64,000 bases of DNA from JBBQVS01 sp964250805 (lineage in GTDB: Bacteria; Chloroflexota; Ktedonobacteria; Ktedonobacterales; Ktedonobacteraceae). Where the stretch lies: the NCBI GenBank assembly GCA_964250805.1, contig CAXUHG010000004.1:1-64000 (forward strand), in the 5' to 3' direction. The notes beneath the pieces were generated by a model. That model was not told the origin of the DNA. It was given only the letters and a program-made list of their open reading frames with translations, and ran no database searches. This document shows positions 16,516 to 25,397 of the stretch, one piece after another. The stretch's first letter is position 1; every line of letters starts with the position of its first letter. A program made the translations under genes and the position numbers.

Positions 16516-16860
16516 GGTAAAAGGAACCTCCTAACTACATATATTATGTAGTATAGCTATAAACTGTATTAAAATGTATTTATCTCTACTCCCATTTCCG
16601 CCAACAGGAGTAAAAGTCAAATAAAAAGAAGTCCGTGCGTATCGACAAAAATAAAAGCAGCTATAGAGTTCCCACAGCGATTCTAACATACGAAAGGTAA
16701 AAACACAAGGACTACAAAGCCAGCAGCTTATGTTCAGAAGAGAGTGCAAACCAAATATAAAAAAACCAAGAAAGATGTTGATATATAATTTTTTCAAACT
16801 AATGTTCATATCTATCAACAGCATGCATGCTGTTGATAGATATGTGTTGCACTCTCTTCT
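16516..16860. other. Intergenic region with nested inverted repeats
   Basis: 345 bases between rnj and the DUF983 gene (both minus). An outer pair, AGAAGAGAGTGCAA (16736-16749) and its complement 16847-16860, brackets a loopless 38-nt perfect palindrome centred on GCATGCATGC (16807-16844). The outer right arm ends at the DUF983 stop codon, so the structure probably terminates that gene; the remaining AT-rich part holds the rnj promoter. An open frame of 97 codons here looks spurious. Confidence 0.65.
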
Positions 16861-17250
16861 TCATATTCCTTGAGGTGGGCGGTAATTTGGTGGGTTCCAC
16901 CAGTGATCAGCACTCATCCACAGAGCGCGGCTATGGCGAAAGAAGATAAGTGGCAACACAATTGGCAACGGCATACCTGCAAGCATGATGGGCCAGAATG
17001 GAATGGCAGGGTTAAGGCCAGCCGCAGCCGCAAACGGCACAATCGCTATCGCAACCAGCAGTTCGCTGATGATGAGATTGATTGCCATTGCGCCAGTAAA
17101 GTAGCCCTCTTCGCGCTCGAATGTAAAACCGCAGATAGGGCACTTCTCATACATTGTAAAAAATCTCTTGAATAATTTCCCTTGACCGCACACTGGACAG
17201 CGCAGCCATAACCCACGCCATAGTAGTGTCAAGTAATCAACACCAACCAT
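16861..17250 (-). CDS. DUF983 family protein
   Basis: 129 residues. The N-terminal zinc-ribbon-like part has CPVCGQGKLFKRFFTMYEKC and then PICGFTFEREEGYF, the diagnostic DUF983 pattern with two CxxC pairs. Two hydrophobic helices follow (NLIISELLVAIAIVPFAAAA and WPIMLAGMPLPIVLPLIFF), and the C-terminus reads H-S-R-A-L-W-M-S-A-D. Function unknown; in other bacteria the gene often sits near cytochrome oxidase or membrane genes. AAGGGC lies 8 bases before the ATG. Confidence 0.85.
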   Translation of the reverse strand: MVGVDYLTLLWRGLWLRCPVCGQGKLFKRFFTMYEKCPICGFTFEREEGYFTGAMAINLIISELLVAIAIVPFAAAAGLNPAIPFWPIMLAGMPLPIVLPLIFFRHSRALWMSADHWWNPPNYRPPQGI

Positions 17251-17270
17251 ACTATTGCCCTTTTGAACGA

Positions 17271-17292
17271 GCGTGATAAATCAGGCCCCTAC
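17271..17292. repeat. Solo right arm of the dispersed palindromic element
   Basis: GCGTGATAAATCAGGCCCCTAC resembles the right arm of the GTAGGGACC family, with no partner arm in register. It lies just upstream of the DUF983 gene and is probably a decayed copy. Confidence 0.45.
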
Positions 17293-17357
17293 ATTTATTT
17301 GTAATACCTTTTTCTCTGCTTATTATAACGTAAATGGATAGGTGTTTCATTCCATTG

Positions 17358-17379
17358 ACGGTTGGTAGGGACCAACCGT
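17358..17379. terminator. Small hairpin after the SprT-like gene
   Basis: ACGGTTGGT (17358-17366) pairs with ACCAACCGT (17371-17379) around AGGG. It lies 20 bases after the stop of the minus-strand protease gene. The loop-side GGTAGGGACC also resembles the left terminus of the dispersed element. Confidence 0.5.
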
Positions 17380-17398
17380 GTCAAGGGGTGGCATATTA

Positions 17399-18082
17399 TT
17401 ACGAAGCGTCGGGTGTGCGTAGCGATAATTTGAATTGAGGATTGTAGCGTTTATCACAATTGCTGCACGAAACCGCATGTGTATAGCGGCGCACACGAGG
17501 ATACTGACGACCACAGTGTGGGCATTCATAGAGATAGCGAATGGGACGCCGCTCACGACGCGCCGAATCGAGACGTGTACTTTCCTCTCGTAGCAGTGTG
17601 CGTAATTCCTCTGGCGCGTAGCCCGTGATAGCGGCTTCGTCGTCGGCAATAGAGTCGTAGCCGTGATGTGTATGGCGACGTGGAGTGCCATTCGCGCGGT
17701 CAGCAAGGTGAATCAACTCATGCGCGATAGTCACCTCTATCGACTGAGGCTGCATGGCAGGCTCAATAAAGATGAGGTGACGGTGTCGCTCGCTACTTCC
17801 ATCTCTTAATGGACGTGGTATGCGGCTTTTCGGCATTGGACTTGCGCCCCCATAATACCAGTAGCAGCCGAGAGCCATAACGTTGAGGCGTTTACCGGTC
17901 CACAATTTGTATTCATTGCGGTCCTGAGTAATGGCGACGTGAGGAAGCTCATGAGCGGGGAGTTGCAACTTATGCCAGTAGTGAGTGAGCCAGTGCTTAA
18001 TGACCTCTTCGTTTCCATGAATAATCGGGCTATCCTGTATTTCAGGCAGCATTGGCCTCGTCCGCATTTGTGTTTTAGCCAT
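17399..18082 (-). CDS. SprT-like zinc metalloprotease with C-terminal zinc ribbon
   Basis: 227 residues. A zincin core contains VTIAHELIHLAD with the HExxH motif (H121-H125), followed by an acidic stretch that could give the third ligand. A C-terminal zinc ribbon reads CPHCG...C-S-N-C-D. This arrangement is typical of the SprT/SPRTN fold; eukaryotic Spartan cleaves DNA-protein crosslinks, while bacterial members are poorly studied. The frame is open for another 131 codons upstream, but that part is the shadow of the pentapeptide gene, so the ATG at 18082 is used. The ribosome site is weak (GGAG about 13 bases away). Confidence 0.8.
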   Translation of the reverse strand: MAKTQMRTRPMLPEIQDSPIIHGNEEVIKHWLTHYWHKLQLPAHELPHVAITQDRNEYKLWTGKRLNVMALGCYWYYGGASPMPKSRIPRPLRDGSSERHRHLIFIEPAMQPQSIEVTIAHELIHLADRANGTPRRHTHHGYDSIADDEAAITGYAPEELRTLLREESTRLDSARRERRPIRYLYECPHCGRQYPRVRRYTHAVSCSNCDKRYNPQFKLSLRTPDAS

Positions 18083-18231
18083 GTGTGGCTCTCTACTCCG
18101 TTGAAAAGCGTATTGTCGATCTATGATTCTTGTCTTACCTGATACGAACTTAACCGTTGTAAGTTGCATGGTTAGTATAACAGGCAATAGTGGTGGATGC
18201 AAGTAAAGAACGAGTACACGGACGCCTACTA

Positions 18232-19584
18232 TCACTTTCCAAAAAGGCGTTGTGTCAAGGTAGCGATGAACGTTACCTCTATTGTCAAGCCCACAAATGC
18301 TTCGAGTGCCGCCAGCACGGTAATTGGATTGCCCAACGTAATATTTTGACCTGGGGAGAAGCCGCGTCCATGAAACGAGGTCATGCTGAACACGACAGCT
18401 TCCAACGGATTGAGTGCTACACCCACTCTGACTCCTATAAAGTAATAGGCAGTGGCAAAACCCAGGATCACACAAAGATAGGCAATGAAGCTACGCTCAG
18501 GTCTGTAACCGTAACCGGCGATGAAATCGAGAAAGAGTGAAAAGAGGAACTGCCCGTAGCGTTTCTGCCGCCACTGTACCAACCGTTGCAACCGTTGCGC
18601 GCGATAGGCGAAACGCGCACCATCCTCGTTCATACCTTGCGCCTGTAGCGCGACAGCTAGCTGGCGATTAGCACGAACAGCGGTTTCATAGAGGTCCAGT
18701 TGTTGCTCACGCTGCTCCTCTTCATCTTGCCCCGACTCATTGGAGAGGACATAGTGGCGTGCCTTATATTCATCGCCCAAAATGTGAATTTCAGACCAGT
18801 CGATGATAGAAAGATTCGAGTTTCCCCATCGTACATCAGCCAGCGAGACACCGACATGCTGATGTTCATGCCACAAATGAATATGCTCTAAGTTCGTACC
18901 AGCGTCAAAGAACGCACCTTGCAAATTCGCCCCTTCGAGATGCGCCCGAAAGAGATATGCTTGTTCCATATGTGTCTCATCCAGATTTGCCCCCTCCAAA
19001 TAAGCCTCATACAGGACAGTGTTCTGCATATTGGCCTCACTGAGATCGGCCTCGTCCAAACGCGCACGATAGAGAGCAGCACCCTGCAAATAGACATGAC
19101 AGAGAATCGCGCCTTCCAGGTGTGCCTCGCGCAAATCGACTTTCTCCATGTGTGCCGCCGCGCTCTCAATCTGGTCGGGGGTAGGGTTATTGCCCTCTTG
19201 CCAGTTGATGCCTGCCCTTAGACGAGCAAGCGGTAGATTGCTCAAGTTTACGCCCGCTAGATTTGCGCCACGTACATCTAGCCCCTCTCGCTCATGCTGA
19301 GATGTATCGCTCCAATCGACGGGACCGCGCCCATCTTCATGCGTTATCAACAGCCACTCAATATCAGCACGGGTTAAGGAAACACCACTAAAAGGGTAAA
19401 TGTTATGCTTGATATTTGGCGCAATAGCACGACATTCCACGAGAAACTCGCAACGATCTTTGTCGATTTCCGGCTCTATACGCCAGGGCATTCCTCGTGC
19501 TTGCCAATATGCACGCCAAACCGCACGATCTTGCGTCGTTGGGTATGGCACGTCTTCTGATGAAAGAGATGGTGGCGTAGTCAT
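18232..19584 (-). CDS. Pentapeptide-repeat protein with C-terminal two-helix channel-like domain
   Basis: 450 residues. Around residues 100-250 run A(D/N)LxX-type pentapeptide repeats (LDVRGANLAGVNLSNL, VDLREAHLEGAILCHV, ADLSEANMQNTVL, ANLDETHMEQA), which should form a quadrilateral beta helix. A charged helix (about 310-360) leads to two membrane helices (FIAYLCVILGFATAYYFIGV and VLAALEAFVGLTIEVTFIATL) with a re-entrant-looking segment VVFSMTSFHGRGFSPGQNI between them. This layout is that of a two-TM potassium channel pore, but the TVGYG filter is replaced by a SFHGRGF-like sequence. Start 19584 is preceded by GAGGA at 9 bases; 13 further upstream codons are open. Confidence 0.78.
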   Translation of the reverse strand: MTTPPSLSSEDVPYPTTQDRAVWRAYWQARGMPWRIEPEIDKDRCEFLVECRAIAPNIKHNIYPFSGVSLTRADIEWLLITHEDGRGPVDWSDTSQHEREGLDVRGANLAGVNLSNLPLARLRAGINWQEGNNPTPDQIESAAAHMEKVDLREAHLEGAILCHVYLQGAALYRARLDEADLSEANMQNTVLYEAYLEGANLDETHMEQAYLFRAHLEGANLQGAFFDAGTNLEHIHLWHEHQHVGVSLADVRWGNSNLSIIDWSEIHILGDEYKARHYVLSNESGQDEEEQREQQLDLYETAVRANRQLAVALQAQGMNEDGARFAYRAQRLQRLVQWRQKRYGQFLFSLFLDFIAGYGYRPERSFIAYLCVILGFATAYYFIGVRVGVALNPLEAVVFSMTSFHGRGFSPGQNITLGNPITVLAALEAFVGLTIEVTFIATLTQRLFGK

Positions 19585-19707
19585 TCTATAGTCCTCGTTA
19601 TTCAACAATTTCCATGCATACATTGTACCCGAATTATGCTAGTACTGCTTCTTAGTAGAAGACTGTTTATAGATTTCTAAAATCCCATCGAATAGGAAAC
19701 ACAGTTC

Positions 19708-20697
19708 ATGAAGCAGAGCGAGCAAAAGCGTCCCACTCAAGAAGTACGAACGTGGCGCGAACAGCTAGGTGTGTATATCAAAAATAGCGAAGAGCGAAAA
19801 CGCATTGCACATCAAATTGGCGTAAATCCCCTTACAATCACACGCTGGGCAAATAACGAGTCATCCCCTCACAAACAATCATTGCAAAAACTGCTCACTA
19901 TTCTACCGGAATGCCAGGAAGAAGCGACGGGGCTATCAGATGGCGAAGTGCAGAAAGAACAGATTGCCGAAGTAGACGCTACAACCATCCTACCTCTTTA
20001 TACACAAGTACTAAATACATACTCATTGACGCCTTCCGCCTTACTCTTCTGGTCGATATCTCAGCTTATTCTACAACACGCACTCACACAACTAGCAACG
20101 GGAAGAAACGTAATAGAAATCACGGTAGCCCGATGTATGCCGCCTTCTCGTAATGGGAAGGTACGAAGTCTACAAGAGATTATGAGTGGCAACAGTACAG
20201 ATACAAAGAGTACTAGCGAGCGTAGAAAAACATTTCTCGGCGTAGAGTCGTTGGTGGGTGCAGTTCTTGCATCGCCTCGCAAGAAAGTGGTGCAGAATTT
20301 CGCGGAGGAGCGATACTTCTATCCCCGCACGCTCGACATCGGCGAGGAATGTAGTTGTGTCGCATGTCCAATTCTGCATGCAAACCGCGTTGCAGGCTGT
20401 CTACTAGTATCAAGCACGACGCTGAACTACTTTTCGCTCCAAAAACAGCACTTGATTGAGCAGTACGCTGAACTCTTCGCGCTCGCATTCGACGACAAAG
20501 AATTTTATCCCCTCGAAGCTATCGAACTCTATCCTATGCCTCATACCGATGAGCAACACAAACACATTCTCACGTTTCGTCAACGCGTGCGCCAGTCGAT
20601 CAAAGATGCGGGGCTAGCACAGCCGCTCACCATGCTAGAAGCGGAACAGCAAGTATGGCAACAGATAGAGCAGGAAATGATCGAGCTGGCAATGTGA
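19708..20697 (+). CDS. HTH-GAF transcriptional regulator
   Basis: 329 residues. The N-terminal helix-turn-helix (about 15-65) reads RKRIAHQIGVNPLTITRWANNES, of XRE style. A central GAF-like domain (about 90-270) contains SALLFWSISQLILQHAL, CSCVACPILHANRVAGCLLVSS and LIEQYAELFALAF. The C-terminus FYPLEAIELYPMP...LEAEQQVWQQIEQE is shared with the paralogue at 35409-36569 (FYPGSFLHLRPMP...PEAEQRVLSEMESE). Probably a cytoplasmic sensor-regulator with unknown ligand. Divergent from the pentapeptide gene with 123 bases between starts. Confidence 0.75.
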   Translation: MKQSEQKRPTQEVRTWREQLGVYIKNSEERKRIAHQIGVNPLTITRWANNESSPHKQSLQKLLTILPECQEEATGLSDGEVQKEQIAEVDATTILPLYTQVLNTYSLTPSALLFWSISQLILQHALTQLATGRNVIEITVARCMPPSRNGKVRSLQEIMSGNSTDTKSTSERRKTFLGVESLVGAVLASPRKKVVQNFAEERYFYPRTLDIGEECSCVACPILHANRVAGCLLVSSTTLNYFSLQKQHLIEQYAELFALAFDDKEFYPLEAIELYPMPHTDEQHKHILTFRQRVRQSIKDAGLAQPLTMLEAEQQVWQQIEQEMIELAM

Positions 20698-20806
20698 AAA
20701 AAGGAAGAGGAAATATGTATTTCCTCTTAAAGAATACAGACAGAGCGCTGAGTATCTCCGTATACTAGAATCAGAAGTGTTCCATCTTTTGAAAGGAGAC
20801 TCCGCT

Positions 20807-21673
20807 ATGTTCAAGCTACCTTTGCGTCTCAAGCTCATTCTGGGTGCCCTACTCGGTTGCGTTGTGCTAGGCATGGTCTTTGACCATAGCCTCTGGACCT
20901 TCCACTTTCTGAATAATTCTAGCTCAGTTCCTACACAGACAAAGATACAACCATCGCTTGCCACTATCACCAGCCCAAAAGCTCAGGATTTATTTATGCC
21001 CTTTGTCCTCACTATTCCACTTCACACCACTGTAACGTGGCGCAACGATGATGCTGTAACTCACATCGTCATCACGACGGCGCAACGGAGCCGTTTTCTC
21101 AACCCAAAAACGTTCTCGTTACATATACCAGCAGGAAGTCAAGCTCAATTTACCTTTAACCGAGCGGGTCTGTACCACTACTACGATCCCAGTATGAGTA
21201 CCTGGAATACTACCGTCTCGCGTGTCGCAGCGAAGAAAGGAGTACCACATTTCCCACTTGCTATGGATGGAGTTATCTGGGTGGAAGGTTCAATTCCTGA
21301 CCTCCCAACATCTGTTACTAATCTTATTCCCGCTGGACACGACGAATTTACTGACGAGTTTCTAGCTATTAGCACCCCTGGTGGCGTGACATGGCATAAC
21401 TTCGATGATGATCCACACTTCATAGGACTTGTAGAGGGCTGGTCAGTGCCGATTAACCCCGTTGACATCGGCCTATACCGCATTGCCGGAACCGATGATG
21501 TTCCTGGTGGCTCATCGACCACTGCGCTCTTAAACACGACTGGTCTCTATTATTACTACTGTCGCAATCACTCCGTAATTGATCGTTTCACTCATCGCGC
21601 TGAGGCATTGTCAATGGCATCAGAGTATCCTATTACAATGGAGGGCTTTATCCTGGCACTCTCCCCATCTTGA
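20807..21673 (+). CDS. Membrane-anchored protein with two cupredoxin-like domains
   Basis: 288 residues from the ATG at 20807, which has AAAGGAG 8 bases upstream; an earlier in-frame ATG at 20777 lacks one. An N-terminal signal-anchor (LKLILGALLGCVVLGMVF) is followed by two plastocyanin-like halves. Domain 1 has TVTWRNDDAVTHIV and then GLYHYYDPSM. Domain 2 has GVTWHNFDDDPHFIGL and then GLYYYYCRNHSVI. The second half keeps copper-ligand-like residues (H in DDDPHF, C and H in YYCRNH); the first lacks the cysteine. Likely an extracytoplasmic electron carrier or copper-binding protein. Monocistronic, followed by a dispersed repeat. Confidence 0.75.
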   Translation: MFKLPLRLKLILGALLGCVVLGMVFDHSLWTFHFLNNSSSVPTQTKIQPSLATITSPKAQDLFMPFVLTIPLHTTVTWRNDDAVTHIVITTAQRSRFLNPKTFSLHIPAGSQAQFTFNRAGLYHYYDPSMSTWNTTVSRVAAKKGVPHFPLAMDGVIWVEGSIPDLPTSVTNLIPAGHDEFTDEFLAISTPGGVTWHNFDDDPHFIGLVEGWSVPINPVDIGLYRIAGTDDVPGGSSTTALLNTTGLYYYYCRNHSVIDRFTHRAEALSMASEYPITMEGFILALSPS

Positions 21674-21685
21674 CTCAAGGGTTTT

Positions 21686-21806
21686 GGTAGGGACCGATGT
21701 ATCACGTCCTCGTCCCCATCGACCAGGTTTCTCTTTGTTGAACACGTCCCTCAATACTCGTTCTCATTGTCCACTGGAACGAGGACGTGATACATTGGTC
21801 CCTACC
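21686..21806. repeat. Dispersed palindromic element, copy B (about 121 bp)
   Basis: Arms 21686-21713 and 21779-21806 (28 bp, one mismatch) begin GGTAGGGACC. The 65-nt interior is homologous to that of copy A at 8655-8776. It lies 12 bases after the cupredoxin-like gene and could terminate it. Confidence 0.85.
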
Positions 21807-21973
21807 TCTCAAGAAAACGACACAATAACCGATACACTTAGTAGAACCCATTATTTTCTCAAGGTACGGATTATAAATCGTCTATGACAAGCAAGTTGCT
21901 TGTTATATAAAACAGCGAGGTGAGGCAAGGACGCTACCTTCTATATTTCTAATATGCTAGGAGGTAGCATGCT

Positions 21974-24256
21974 ATGAAGAGCAATATCCCTCAAATGAAA
22001 ATCTCTAGCAAATCTTTCTCCGGTGCGTCCTTTCGTCCCTCTGTCACGGCGAAACGCGCCGTTCATTCCTTTTTGCTGAATATGTCAATCAGCAAACGCT
22101 TGAGCCTGGGCTTTCTTTTCCCAATTCTAGTGATTCTTCTTGCTCTGGGGAGCATCGGCGTTCAGAGCAACCAACTTCTGACGAACGTCTCGACCTACAA
22201 TCAGCATCTATTTCATGCATACATCTCTCTTACTGCCGAGGTTGGCACACTACAGCAGACACACATCAATATTCTGGGCGCAGTCAACGACGCGAATAAA
22301 CCTCAAGCATTGCAACAGACTACCCAGGAAGACCAGACAACTCTTCAACGCCTTGAAGAAAGTTACGATATCACGCTTAAAGACTATTTACAACATGACG
22401 TGCTAGCATCTTCTCCCGAACTCTCCACACTACTAAAAGCTGCTGGACATGGTACGCAGATTGACGAACAACGTATTCAGTCTGACAAAGCCATGAGAAC
22501 GTGGCAAATCTATCAAGACTCGTTGATTCAAGTATCCGCGGTAATTGCCAATGGCGACGCTCGTAAGGCGACTACCTTAGAAGCGACTCAGACGGAGCAG
22601 AAGTATGGCGACGCCATGACCTCCTTACTGCTACTGATTCAATTTACAAATGGCTTGGTTCCTGCCATTCACGATGCTACAATGGTCGAGGAAAACCAAC
22701 TGTTGTTGGTCATGGTGCTGTCGGTACTCTGCCTATTACTTGGAATAGCGATTGTAACATGGCTCGTTTCCAGTACGTTGATACAACGCTTGCAACGCTT
22801 TCACACAGTGGTTCAAACGGTCGAACGTGGACTATTCGCGGCTCGTGTTGATATCGAGGGCAACGACGAGATTACTCTTGTTTCCCGCGCGGTGAACACC
22901 ACTCTGGATACAGTTGTGGGGCTACTAGATGAGACAAGGCAACAACGAGATGAACTGGCAAAGGGCGAGGAACTCAAACGCCTGCACGAGTCTCTTCAGC
23001 GCGAGCATGAGGCTCTCAATGAGGCGAATACCCGTTTATCAATGCTAGCAAGTACGGATATGCTGACGAACCTTCCCAATCATCGCGCACTACAAACTCT
23101 CCTAAAACAGGAGTGCGAACGCGCCCGCCGCTTTGGTCGGCCTCTGTCTGTGCTGTTCTTTGATGGAGACCGCTTCAAACAGGTCAACGATACTTATGGT
23201 CATTCCATTGGTGACGTGGTGTTACGAGAATTGGGTGAGCGTACCAGAAGCATATTGCGTGCAGGAGATACTGTAGGACGTTTCGGCGGAGAAGAGTTTC
23301 TGGTGCTACTGCCGGAAACCAATGCACAGCAAGCCAAAATCGTTGCCGAACGCTTGCGCAGTGCTGTAGCGGCCTCCCCGGTGGCAACTCATGAAGTAGC
23401 TGGCGGTATTGCAGTAACGGTAAGCATCGGCGTGGCAAGCTACCCCACCGACGGAACTACCGCAAACGAGCTACATGAGCAAGCCGATCAAGCTATGTAC
23501 TGGTCAAAGCGACTTGGGCGCAACCAAGTGCGTACAGCGACGGAAGCGGTACGAGCCAATAGTGACGCCGCTCTCAAAGCCGCCACTAATCAAGCACTGG
23601 AACGACATGAAGCACCCATCTCTGATGATGGTCATGCTCCTGAACAACAGATGCGAGTGGAGCAGTTGCGACTCATCTACTCTCTAATGAATGCGCTCGA
23701 CAGGCGTGAGTCAGGGATGAGTGTGCATGCGCACGAAGTCAGCGACCTTGTGGTTGGCATGGCGCGGCTCCTCCAATTCGACGAAGAGCGGACGTGGCGA
23801 GCAGCAACCGCCGCATTTCTACACGATATTGGAAAGATTGCCCTGCCAGACCGATTGCTACTGCAACCGCGAGAGCATTTCTCGGCACAGGAATGGCAGC
23901 TACTGCATCAACACGCCGAGCTGGGTGCCGCCATTGTAGAGGATAGTGCGTGTCTCAGCGAGCTAGCACCAGCCATCCGTCACCATCACGAACGCTGGGA
24001 TGGCACAGGCACGCCCGATAAGCTAGCGGGCGAGGACATTCCTCTGGAAGCACGACTAATTGCAGTAGCAGAGGCATATCACGCGATGATTAGCGACCAA
24101 CCTTACCAAGCCGCATGCGAACCCTCTGCCGCTCTAGAGGAATTGGAGCGGCGTGCAGGCACTCAGTTCGACCCCACACTGCTAACACTCTTCCGCGCTG
24201 TATTGGAGCAACGAAGAGAGGGAACAATACAGTTTTCGGAGGCGGTGCTATCGTAG
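21974..24256 (+). CDS. Membrane-bound GGDEF plus HD-GYP-like cyclic-di-GMP enzyme
   Basis: 760 residues. Two membrane helices (about 44-64 and 242-265) flank a four-helix extracellular sensor, followed by HAMP (about 266-320), a coiled coil, a GGDEF domain (355-525) and an HD domain (about 560-740). The active-site loop is GGEEF (438-442), preceded at the right spacing by the inhibitory site RAGD (429-432), so it should be a feedback-inhibited diguanylate cyclase. The HD half has HDIGKIALPD (617-626) and HHERWDGTGTPD, an HD-GYP signature in which GYP is replaced by GTP, so phosphodiesterase activity is plausible but uncertain. AGGAGG stands about 10 bases before the ATG. Confidence 0.88.
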   Translation: MKSNIPQMKISSKSFSGASFRPSVTAKRAVHSFLLNMSISKRLSLGFLFPILVILLALGSIGVQSNQLLTNVSTYNQHLFHAYISLTAEVGTLQQTHINILGAVNDANKPQALQQTTQEDQTTLQRLEESYDITLKDYLQHDVLASSPELSTLLKAAGHGTQIDEQRIQSDKAMRTWQIYQDSLIQVSAVIANGDARKATTLEATQTEQKYGDAMTSLLLLIQFTNGLVPAIHDATMVEENQLLLVMVLSVLCLLLGIAIVTWLVSSTLIQRLQRFHTVVQTVERGLFAARVDIEGNDEITLVSRAVNTTLDTVVGLLDETRQQRDELAKGEELKRLHESLQREHEALNEANTRLSMLASTDMLTNLPNHRALQTLLKQECERARRFGRPLSVLFFDGDRFKQVNDTYGHSIGDVVLRELGERTRSILRAGDTVGRFGGEEFLVLLPETNAQQAKIVAERLRSAVAASPVATHEVAGGIAVTVSIGVASYPTDGTTANELHEQADQAMYWSKRLGRNQVRTATEAVRANSDAALKAATNQALERHEAPISDDGHAPEQQMRVEQLRLIYSLMNALDRRESGMSVHAHEVSDLVVGMARLLQFDEERTWRAATAAFLHDIGKIALPDRLLLQPREHFSAQEWQLLHQHAELGAAIVEDSACLSELAPAIRHHHERWDGTGTPDKLAGEDIPLEARLIAVAEAYHAMISDQPYQAACEPSAALEELERRAGTQFDPTLLTLFRAVLEQRREGTIQFSEAVLS

Positions 24257-24310
24257 CCTCGTTCTCTAATCCCGCATGTGGAATGGCAGTAACCTCAATC
24301 CAGTAGAGTA

Positions 24311-24389
24311 ACAGGGAGACCGCGAGGGTCTCCCCTACATTTTTACCATCGTCCCAATGCGTATGGGGAAACCCTCGCGGTCTCCCTGT
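24311..24389. repeat. GGGAGACCGC-type inverted repeat
   Basis: Arms ACAGGGAGACCGCGAGGGT (24311-24329) and its exact complement (24371-24389) enclose 41 bases. The left arm itself folds (GGGAGACC/GGTCTCCC). The same GGGAGACCGC(A/G)AGGGTCTCCC motif forms the terminator at 40572-40604, so it is another dispersed family. It is 3' of the GGDEF-HD gene. Confidence 0.7.
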
Positions 24390-24546
24390 GTTTTGACTAG
24401 TAATCTCCTCAACACATACCGTTATTGAATGTATGATATAATCAGGTTCTCTACGTCCCATCGTACTCAATTGAGACGAAAAGTAACTAGATTTCCCTCT
24501 ATCATCGTTCGTAAAGTGCAAGACATAGATTATGAAGGAAATACAC

Positions 24547-25191
24547 ATGGGCGCGACACAACGAATAATCCTCCTGCTGGCTCGGCTCTTTTTCGGCCTC
24601 CTCACTCTGGCTGCCATCATCACTCAACTTACTATTCAAGTGCAACTAGGGTTCAGCGTCGTGAACTTCTTCAGTTACTTTACCAACTTATCAAATATTT
24701 TTGCCGCCGTTGTTTTGCTGCTTAGTGCCTTCTATTTGATACAACGTCGTACACCAACCCCTACCTTTGACCTCATTCGTGGAGCATCTGTAGTAGGTAT
24801 AGCACTCGTCGGCATCGTCTTCGGTGTCTTACTGAGAGACGAGGACCTCGGCTCTCTCCTGCCCTGGGTAAACTTCGTCCTCCACTACCTGATGCCGGTG
24901 GTCATGGTGGTTGATTGGCTCTATGCGCCACCCAAGACAAGGCTCGTCTTCGCGCAAACCTGGACATGGCTCATCTTCCCTTTCCTCTACCTAGTCTACT
25001 CAATCATCCGTGGCGCAATCGTGGGTTTCTACGCATACCCCTTCTTCAATCCCGCCAAATCAGGTGGCTATGGTGGAGTCGCGCTCTACTGTATCGCTAT
25101 TCTGGGAGTGTTTTTGATTTTGATATGGCTTGTTATGCTGTTGGGGAATAGGGGGAAACGGAGGATGGTGGGGGTTCGGGAGAGTAGGTAG
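24547..25191 (+). CDS. Pr6Pr family membrane protein
   Basis: 214 residues, six hydrophobic helices. FFSYFTNLSNIFAAVVLLLSA and the loop NFVLHYLMPVVMVVDWLY are characteristic of the Pr6Pr family, named for its predicted integral membrane six-helix fold; function unknown. The ATG at 24547 is preferred, since AAGGAA lies 7 bases before it; an in-frame ATG at 24532 lacks a site. The C-terminus is basic (GNRGKRRMVGVRESR). The AT-rich island starts just after this gene. Confidence 0.75.
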   Translation: MGATQRIILLLARLFFGLLTLAAIITQLTIQVQLGFSVVNFFSYFTNLSNIFAAVVLLLSAFYLIQRRTPTPTFDLIRGASVVGIALVGIVFGVLLRDEDLGSLLPWVNFVLHYLMPVVMVVDWLYAPPKTRLVFAQTWTWLIFPFLYLVYSIIRGAIVGFYAYPFFNPAKSGGYGGVALYCIAILGVFLILIWLVMLLGNRGKRRMVGVRESR

Positions 25192-25215
25192 GGGAAGTGG
25201 GGTTTGGGATGGTGT

Positions 25216-25247
25216 GGGTGGTTAAGGGATCGAACTGTAGACCTGCT
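25216..25247. other. Degenerate copy of the tRNA-Val 3' half (candidate att site)
   Basis: This stretch aligns with 31471-31502, the T-arm/variable-loop end of tRNA-Val, at about 25 of 33 columns with two single-base gaps. It keeps GGGAT.CGAAC and AGACCT. It has no complete cloverleaf. It marks the left boundary of the AT-rich segment, opposite the intact tRNA gene. Confidence 0.45.
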
Positions 25248-25397
25248 TCAAAACATGACTTCTCAAACTACCCCTTGATTAGCTTATAGAGGCACTATAT
25301 ACCCATAAACCTGATGTGTTTAATGAGTAGGCAGTAGTCTCAAAAATCTAATTTACTATCCGAATGTAGTTCTTTTTGTAGAGTTAATAAAAAATTA

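Noticed and set aside
16531..16824. 97-codon frame on the minus strand between rnj and the DUF983 gene
   Set aside because: It runs through the loopless palindrome, has odd composition (many Cys/Phe) and no ribosome site.
18083..18475. N-terminal extension of the SprT-like protein
   Set aside because: It is a shadow of the 3' end of the pentapeptide gene in another frame; the protease fold begins after 18082.
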